From JBEIJQ01 sp040380145 (GTDB lineage Bacteria > Bacteroidota > Bacteroidia > Chitinophagales > Saprospiraceae): a stretch of DNA of 7,591 nt. The stretch spans positions 1-7,591 of the forward strand of contig JBEIJQ010000146.1 in NCBI GenBank assembly GCA_040380145.1, in the 5' to 3' direction. The notes beneath the pieces are model-generated. The model was not told where the DNA came from. It was given only the letters and a program-made list of their open reading frames with translations, and did not search any database. The position numbers and the translations under genes are program-made. Position 1 is the first letter of the stretch. The number at the start of each line of letters is the position of its first letter. Shown here piece after piece: positions 1-6,800 of the stretch.

Positions 1-42
1 ACAGGTTTTTCGCTCAGGCCCGCTACCAAAAGCCGCGCTGTC

Positions 43-228
43 GGGATTTTCTCGAAGGCCGGCTGGGCAGTAAGAATTCCTTACAGGTCGGTCTTTGATT
101 TTCGAGGAGCTCAACCGTTCTTTATAGGCTGTATTTCAATTTCTTACAACCGAGAATCTTTAATGGCCGCCATTAGAGATTTTTCCCGATTACAATTTTG
201 GGATAAGTTTCAGCGGTAGCCGAGAGAC
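43..228 (+). repeat. Intergenic element, copy 1, with CCG-loop hairpin
   Basis: This stretch aligns by eye with 369-546: GGGATTT start, TAAAAATTCCTTA-like segment (71-83), AGGTCG, TTTTCGA, CTGTATTTCA, ATGGCCGCCATT (163-174), TTTTCC and CGAGAGAC end. It holds a 12-bp stem, 155-166 with 170-181, loop CCG 167-169, all pairs Watson-Crick or G.U on the + strand. Reading frames are not kept between copies, so it is not coding. It may be the tail or downstream region of a gene lying left of the window, a small-RNA locus, or a dispersed repeat. Orientation is assigned from the G.U pairs only. Confidence 0.6.
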
Positions 229-263
229 GGTTCGCAAGGTGTTTTGTTTCTGGCCGGGCTTAC

Positions 264-287
264 TTTTTCTTTTTGAGAAAAGAAAAA
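264..287. repeat. T/A-rich inverted repeat, 10-bp arms
   Basis: TTTTTCTTTT (264-273) and AAAAGAAAAA (278-287) are perfectly complementary around a four-base loop, TGAG. It follows element copy 1 by 36 bp. The stem is almost free of G-C pairs and no T-tract follows on either strand, so it is not a standard intrinsic terminator. Confidence 0.6.
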
Positions 288-368
288 AGAAAATTCCGAT
301 CAAGTATTGGCCAGTACATCCCCAAAATTGTCGTTGGAAACGTCTTGCTCGCCCAATTTGTCGGCATC

Positions 369-546
369 GGGATTTACTGGAATTTTTCGGCCCTATTGGC
401 CGGTAAAAATTCCTTAGAGGTCGCTCGTATATTTTCGAAGGTCTCTTTTGTATTTTTTGCACTGTATTTCATATATTTGCAAACAGTAATTTCCGATGGC
501 CGCCATTGGAAATTTTCCTGAAGACCATTTTTGGCATCGAGGAGAC
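369..546 (+). repeat. Intergenic element, copy 2, with CCG-loop hairpin
   Basis: This is the second copy of the element at 43-228, offset by about 317-333 bp, with small indels (about 15 bases are missing near its right end). Its stem is 488-499 with 503-514, again with loop CCG (500-502) and all 12 positions paired, one as G.U (495 with 507). Compared with copy 1, two base pairs changed on both sides together and two changed on one side while keeping pairing. It lies 235 bp upstream of the giant gene. Confidence 0.6.
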
Positions 547-598
547 TTGGACGAAAAAGTTGGGGGGCGAGCGCTGACCTTTTCCATTGGGGCGGATT

Positions 599-614
599 TT
601 TTTTTCGAAAAAAA
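599..614. repeat. Perfect 16-bp T/A palindrome
   Basis: Seven T, CG, seven A form a perfect palindrome, following element copy 2 by 53 bp, a placement similar to 264-287 after copy 1. It lies in a homopolymer-rich stretch (T9 at 597-605, A7, G7 at 655-661). Simple-sequence origin is possible. Confidence 0.5.
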
Positions 615-704
615 TTAGCTTTGTAAAAAAATACAGGATCAGAAAAGTTGAAAAGGGGGGGCTGATCGGTATTGAAAATGAGCAGCTCCACTGATTTTGG
701 TCAC

Positions 705-734
705 TTGATTTTTTCCCTTCGGCCTTGAATTTTG
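705..734 (+). promoter_or_regulatory. Candidate Bacteroidota-type promoter for the giant gene
   Basis: TTG (705-707) is followed after 19 bases by GAATTTTG (727-734), which fits five of the six fixed positions of the TAnnTTTG -7 box; the first T is G. A start a few bases downstream would give a leader of about 40 nt. A perfect TAnnTTTG (TAGCTTTG, 616-623) also exists, but without a -33 box at the right distance. The AT-rich context makes chance matches likely. Confidence 0.3.
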
Positions 735-780
735 CTTTTCCATAGCCTTGGACTTTACATCTTTTTACCAACCTTCTTTT

Positions 781-852
781 ATGAAATCTTTTTTCCAAAA
801 AAATTTGCTGTCAATGGCCTTGCTGTTGACAATGGTATCCTTGTCGTCGGCC
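781..852 (+). other. Sec signal peptide (residues 1-24)
   Basis: The N-terminus has Lys2 and Lys7, then a hydrophobic core (LLSMALLLTMVSL), then SSA followed by Gln25, a good signal peptidase I site. There is no lipobox cysteine, so the protein is not a lipoprotein. This places the rest of the chain outside the inner membrane. Met12 and Met18 are later in-frame starts but would destroy the basic n-region. Confidence 0.85.
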
Positions 853-3800
853 CAGGTGAATGTCACCTTGGGCAGCGGGGTCGCTGTGACCAACGGGTAC
901 ACTCCTTCGCCGATCAACATCTATTACCGTAGCCACCACGCCCAGATAGTATATACCGCGGCGGAGATCACCGCGGCCGGAGGGTATGGGGGCGTGATCA
1001 GCCATTTGGGTTTTTATGTGGAGGGTGCCCCCACTTATGACTTGCCGAACTTCACGGTAAAAATGAAGCATACGGCGGCGGCCGATGTATCCGCCGGGCA
1101 TGACGCGGGGCCTTATGCTACGGTTTTTTACAGCGGCAATTACTCGCCGGTGCCCGGTGGTTTCGACATGCTCGACCTAGACACAGATTTCACTTGGAAC
1201 GGGGTGGACAACATCTTGGTGGATGTCTGTTTTTCGACGGTTCCGGCCTACCTCGCCACGGGAACCATCAGATACTACTCTGAGCCGAACGGTTACCGGT
1301 ATTTTTGGAACGACAACGTCAATACCTGTGACTACGGGACTTCGAGCATCAGTGCCGACAAGCCGCAGTTGCGCCTGACCTTCCAGCCCAATGCTCCCGA
1401 CGATGCGGCGGTTTTCAGCATTGACGGACTGGCCCCCGTTTGTCCGGGCGCGCATCCCATTGCGGCGACCGTTCGCAATGCCGGCAACAATGCCCTGACG
1501 TCTTTTGACGTGTCCTGTTCGATCGGGGGCGTTTCTTTCGGAACGGTCCATTACACCGGGAGTTTGTCGCCCGCCCAAACGGTGCAAGTGGTTTTTCCGG
1601 GCACCCATGTTTTTGCCGCGGGAGCGACCGAGTCGGTGGTGGTAACTCTTTCGAATCCCAATGGCGTGGCCGACGGCAACAATAGCAACGACCAGCAGAG
1701 TCTTTCCGTGACCCCTTCGATGAGCGGCAGCTACACGATCGGCGGCACCTCGCCCGATTATGCGACTTTTGCGGCCGCGATCGCTGATTTGACCACTTAC
1801 GGCGTCTGTGGTCCCGTTACTTTCAACGTCCGAAACGGCACCTACAACGAGCGGGTGGTGGTTCCGCCGATCAACGGCACCAGCGTGGCCAACATGGTCG
1901 CTTTTCAATCGGAGAGCGGCGACAGTTCAACGGTCACCTTGGCGTACAACGGCTTTTCGGGTTACTATCCCGCATGGACGTTCAACGGTGCGGATTTCAT
2001 CAAGCTGCGCAAAATGACCGTTTCCTCGGTGGGTTCTTACTCGTACACGGTTTTGCTTCAGCCCGGATCCACCTACAACCTGATCGAGCACTGTGTGATC
2101 GTGGCCGATCCGGTGCAGTATTACACGACGCTTTCGGGCATTTACATGGACTACAACGCCAACACGAGCCACCACCTGATGATCCGCAACAACCGGATCG
2201 AGGGCGGTGGATACGGCATTTACCTGTACGGCGATTTTGGCAACAAGGTGTCCAATGTACAGATCACGGGCAACGTGATCAACCATCCGTATGTGGGGGG
2301 CATTTATATGTACAGTTTGAACGCTCCCGTCGTTCGCCGGAATGTGGTGACGGCCCATGCCATGTCGTCCGGTTTCGAGGGAATGAGCCTTCAATACCTC
2401 GACGGCGCTTCGGTGGTGGAAGGCAACCGGGTGCATGCCGGCAACAATGGCGTTGCCTTTTATCTCAACCTGTTCGGCACGGCCGGCAACCGGGCCAGGG
2501 TTTTCAACAACTTTGGCTATGCCACCGGATCGGGTGCGGCCAGTACTCTGGCCCGTGTGACAGGGGATTTTGTGGACGTGTACCACAATACCTTCCGTCA
2601 GGCGAGCTCGCATTCGAACAGCGTGGCCTACAATTTTGAATTTTACGGTTCTTCCATGGATGTCCGCAACAATATCTTCGCCAACATGGGCGGGGGTGCG
2701 GCGGTTTTGGTAAGCTGTTTTTGCGGTTCGATGGTGTTGGATCACAACAACTACTATTCCACCGGTGGGCTGGTGGGCCGCAACAACGGGATGACCTATT
2801 ATCCCACCTTGGCCGACTGGCGGTCGTTCACCGGCCAGGAGGCCAACGGACTTTCCGTCGAGCCGTATTTCACCACGGCGGATGGGCCTTCTGTTGCCCA
2901 GTCGCAGCTCAACGCAGCCGGTGCGGCCCTGGGTCTGGCCGATGACATCGACGGGGATGCTCGCAGTCTGTCCACCCCCGATATCGGCTGCGACGAATTT
3001 TCGGTGCCCGCCGTGGATGCGGGCGTGGTGTCGCTGTTGCAGCCCGGTGTGCCGCCGATCGCCGCCGGCGTGTACAATGTGAACGCCGTGTTGCGGAATT
3101 TCGGCACGGATCCTCTTGCCAGCGCCACGGTCGAATGGACACTGAACGGTGTGGCGCAGGCTCCTTTCACCTGGACGGGCACGCTGAACGCCAACCAGAC
3201 GGACACCGTCCAACTGGGCAGCATCGGTTTGGCGGCGGGCGTGTACAACCATTTGGTGGCCTACACGACCGATCCCAACGGCCTGACCGATCCGCTGGCG
3301 CTCAACGACACTGCCGACGTGGAGTTGATGGCCGCTTTGTGTGGCACCTACACCATCGGCGGCGCATCGCCCGATTTCGCCACTTTTGCAGATGCGACCC
3401 GAGCGCTTACGCTGGCCGGAGTGGCTTGTCCGGTGGTGTTCGAAGTGCGCAACGGCACCTACAACGAAAAATTCACGCTGGAAAGTGCCGTACCTGGGGC
3501 CGATGCGACCGACCGCGTGACTTTCCGGTCGGAAAGCGGCGACAGCAGCTTGGTCGTGTTGAGCTTTGACGCCTATGGCACGAAGCCGGCCACGCTGTAT
3601 CTGGACGACGCTTCGTACCTGACCTTCCATCGCATCACGGTGGAAGCCTTGGGCGGCGGCGGTTATCGCCGGACCGTACAGATGAAGGGGCAAAGCGACC
3701 ATGTCCGATTCGAGCATTGCGTGTTCCGGACGGGCGCTGCTTATTGCGGCTCCTGCAACACATTTGCCTTGGTCCTGGGCGAGCCCGACAATATGGGCTT

Positions 3801-6800
3801 CGCCCCCCAACAGGTTTCGTTCGAGGGCTCGAAATTCATCAACGGGGATTACGGGATCTATTTCTCGAGCGGTGGTTCCAATGGGTTCCGGGCCGTGGGC
3901 AACGAATTTTCGGGTGCCTACCGATCCGGGATTTACCTGAGCAATTTTTCGGATGTCGAAATCAGAGAAAACCTGTTTGGTTCGGCCCCCGGCCTTTACC
4001 AAAGTTATTTCGCCATTGATCTGAATTATTGCAACACCGGGATCGTGATCGATGCCAACCGCATCGTCGGCCACCAGTTTTACGGGTACGGAGTCAATCT
4101 TTATTACAGCGGCACCGGCTCGCCCGTAATGTTTTCCAATAATTTTGTCCAAGGAGGCAGCGCCTCCGGTTCGTTTGTTGGGCTGTACGCTTATGGATCA
4201 CCGGTATCGGTTTACCACAACACCTTCCGGACCTACTCCAGTGGCAGCGATGCCGTTTTGTACCAAGCTTATTCCGATTTGTCGTTGAAGAACAGTGTGT
4301 TGGCCAACGAAAGCAATGGAAAAATGATCTATGTGGTGGGTTCCGGCTATGTTTATGACTTCGACCACAACGATTACTTCGGTGGCGGGGCCCAGTTCGG
4401 ATACTTCAATTATACCACATCGAGCAATTTTGTCGATTGGCAAACCCTCACCGGCCAAGAGACGCATTCGCTGAACCAAGACCCGGCCTTTTCGGCCCCG
4501 GGCAGTTATGTGGTCAACAACAATGCGTTGAATGCCGCGGGCACCCCGTTGGTTTCGGTGCCCAACGACATCGAGGGCGAGCCGCGCGATGGCGTCAATC
4601 CCGATATGGGCTGCGACGAGTTTGTCGGCTCCACTGCGGACGTGGGCGTCACGGCGATCACCTCGCCGGCCGATGGCTGCAACTTGGGCGGTCCGCAAAC
4701 GGTGACCGTATCGATCGCCAACCTCGGATCCGATCCGCAGACTGGTTTCGATGTCGCTTTTGCCCTGAACGGCACGACCGTCGCCGCCGAGAATGTGGGT
4801 GCACTGATCGTGGCTCCGGGAGCCACCGAAAGTTACACGTTCGCAGCCGCACTGACTTTCCCCGGAACTGGGCTGCACCATGTGACGGCTTGGACCTCGC
4901 TGGGGGGCGATTCGTACCTTGTCAACGACACGACCGCTCTGCCTGTCAATTATTCTGTGCCTCCGACCTTGGTGCTTTCGGAAGATACCGTCCGCGTGTG
5001 TCCGGGCAATACCGCAGAGTTTTTTGCTTCCGGGGCGACCACCTACCTGTGGTCCACCGGAGCGGCCACGTCCGGTATCCAGGTTTCGCCCTTGGTGAAC
5101 ACATCCTATACCGTTACGGCGACCGGACTTCCGGGCTGTACGGCTTCGGCCACGGTCTGGGCGGAAATGTTGTCGATTCCGACGGCCCCTTCTGCCAACG
5201 ACACTACCCTGTGCGCGGCGCTTCCGCTCACTTTGACGGCCGTTTCCACTTCCGGGTTGCCCGATCCCGAGCTTTATTGGTTCGATGCGCCCACGGGTGG
5301 CCAACTGTTGGCCACTGGGGCCGGCTATTCGTTGACGCCGTCGCAGACCGACACCTTTTATGTACAAGAGGGGCTCGCATCGGGTTCGTTCACGGTCAAC
5401 AATTTGGGAGGAACGGCCACTTTTGTGGACCACAACTCCAACTCCGGCGATGACCGTGGCGGGATCGCGGTCACGCCGCAGTATGTTTATGTGGTGGGCG
5501 ATTGGGCCACGGTCCGGATGAACGCGTCTGATTTGTCGGGCCAGACCTCCTTGAGCATTCGCGACGGCATTTTCGTGGATTTGGCCACGGGCAACCTTTT
5601 CACCTGGTTGGACGGGACCAATCCCCTCAACTTGAACCTCGGAACGCCAGCCACTTTCAGCCAATTCCAGCGGATGGACGATTTATTGGGCTTGACGGGT
5701 TCCCCGGTGACCCTCTCCCAGACACTGCCGCTTACTTACGGTTCCGGTATGTTTTCCGGCACGGGTTATCTGTTGTATTTCGAAAACGGCAGCAACAACA
5801 TCTATCGGATAGATCTGGCCTCCGGTATCGTGACGACCGTGGGCAACTTGGACCTGAGCGATCTTTACCCGACCGAAAACTGGGCATCTTGGGGCTGGGC
5901 CGAGTACGACGGCTCCGTTTACAGGGTTGTTTACCGCTCTGGCAACGACATCATCAAGCGCGAAGTGGCGACGGGAACGGCCGGCACTTTGCAGGCTTAC
6001 GGTTACCTGGGCGATGTGGCCAACATTGTTTACAGCCCGTGGCACAACCGGATGTATTTCCACACGGAATCCAACACGGCGATCACTCCGGGCGGCGAGA
6101 TCTTGGCTTATGTGAGCGGCTCGCACACCTCTTTGTCCGGAACTTGCGCCGGTCCGCGCACTGAAGTGGTCATGACCGTTCTGTCCACACCGGCCGCTCC
6201 CACGGTACATTCCGATACGACCGTTTGCCAAGGCCAATCGGTTTCGCTGTCCGCGGTTTCCAATTCCGGCGAGCCGGCCCCGACTTTTGGTTGGTACGAT
6301 GCCGACAACGGTGGGAACCTCGTTTTTACCGGAGAAAATTACTCCTTCGCGCCCGCTGTGACGCAGACTCTTTTTGTCCAAGAAAACGGGGCTGGAGCGT
6401 GCAACAGTCCGAGGACACCGGTGATCGTGACGGTCATACCGATTCCGGCCGCTCCGTCGGTCGGTGCGCCGGCGTCGGTATGCACCGGCGCGTCGGCCAC
6501 CTTGACGGCTTCGGGAACCGCCACGACTTTCGAATGGTACGATGCGGCAGCTGGCGGTATTCTTCTCCACACGGGCGCATCGTATGTGACCCCGCCTCTG
6601 AACGCCCCGACCACGGTTTGGGTACAGGGCATCAACCTGGCTTCCGTGGAAGACAATTTCGACGGCGGCATCGATCCGTTGGTATTCACGAGCGTTGTCG
6701 GCGGGTCGTCGGACATCGGCTGCGGATCCGTGAGCGGAAATGCGCTGTACTTCAATGGAAACGGCTCTCGGGAGGCTTCAACGGTTACGCTCAACACTTC

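Larger units (their letters stand above)
1..780. other. AT-rich intergenic region without a supported gene
   Basis: Apart from the two element copies, the two T/A inverted repeats and the promoter candidate, nothing functional is recognised. The frame open from position 1 to the TAG at 217-219 could be the end of a gene starting left of the window. However, its translation looks like no protein known to me and its frame is broken by TAG in the second element copy. A 6-bp hairpin, GATCAG (637-642) with CTGATC (662-667), may be chance. No tRNA or rRNA is seen. Confidence 0.6.

Noticed and set aside
1..219. Frame open from the left edge to TAG at 217-219, possibly the end of an upstream gene
   Set aside because: The equivalent frame in element copy 2 meets a TAG at AATTCCTTAG, the translation resembles nothing known, and the DNA is better explained by a structured repeat. 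It cannot be fully excluded without sequence to the left.
264..287. Intrinsic terminator of an upstream gene
   Set aside because: The stem is nearly all A-T, and no T-tract follows the hairpin on the + strand or on the - strand, so only an inverted repeat is reported.
273..521. Possible 82-residue hydrophobic protein on the + strand
   Set aside because: It overlaps element copy 2, and its frame is not kept in copy 1. It has no clear ribosome site or family match, and its start falls inside the T/A inverted repeat.
469..798. Basic Lys/Phe-rich open frame on the - strand
   Set aside because: The composition is that of AT-rich homopolymer DNA; it overlaps the repeat element and the promoter region, and shows no domain.
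2799..3248. Other shadow frames on both strands inside the giant gene (for example 1974-2639, 4437-5453, 6225-7052)
   Set aside because: All are out of frame with a gene whose amino-acid repeats are conserved between modules, which shows which frame is under selection.
1927..4152. Antisense open frame of 741 codons (and similar ones at 4198-5664, 5683-6570, 1177-1908, 6778-7575)
   Set aside because: They lie opposite the continuous + strand frame, which has a signal peptide and recognisable domains. Their translations are Arg/His/Gly-rich with no family resemblance; high GC and third-position bias in the sense gene explain the absence of stops.
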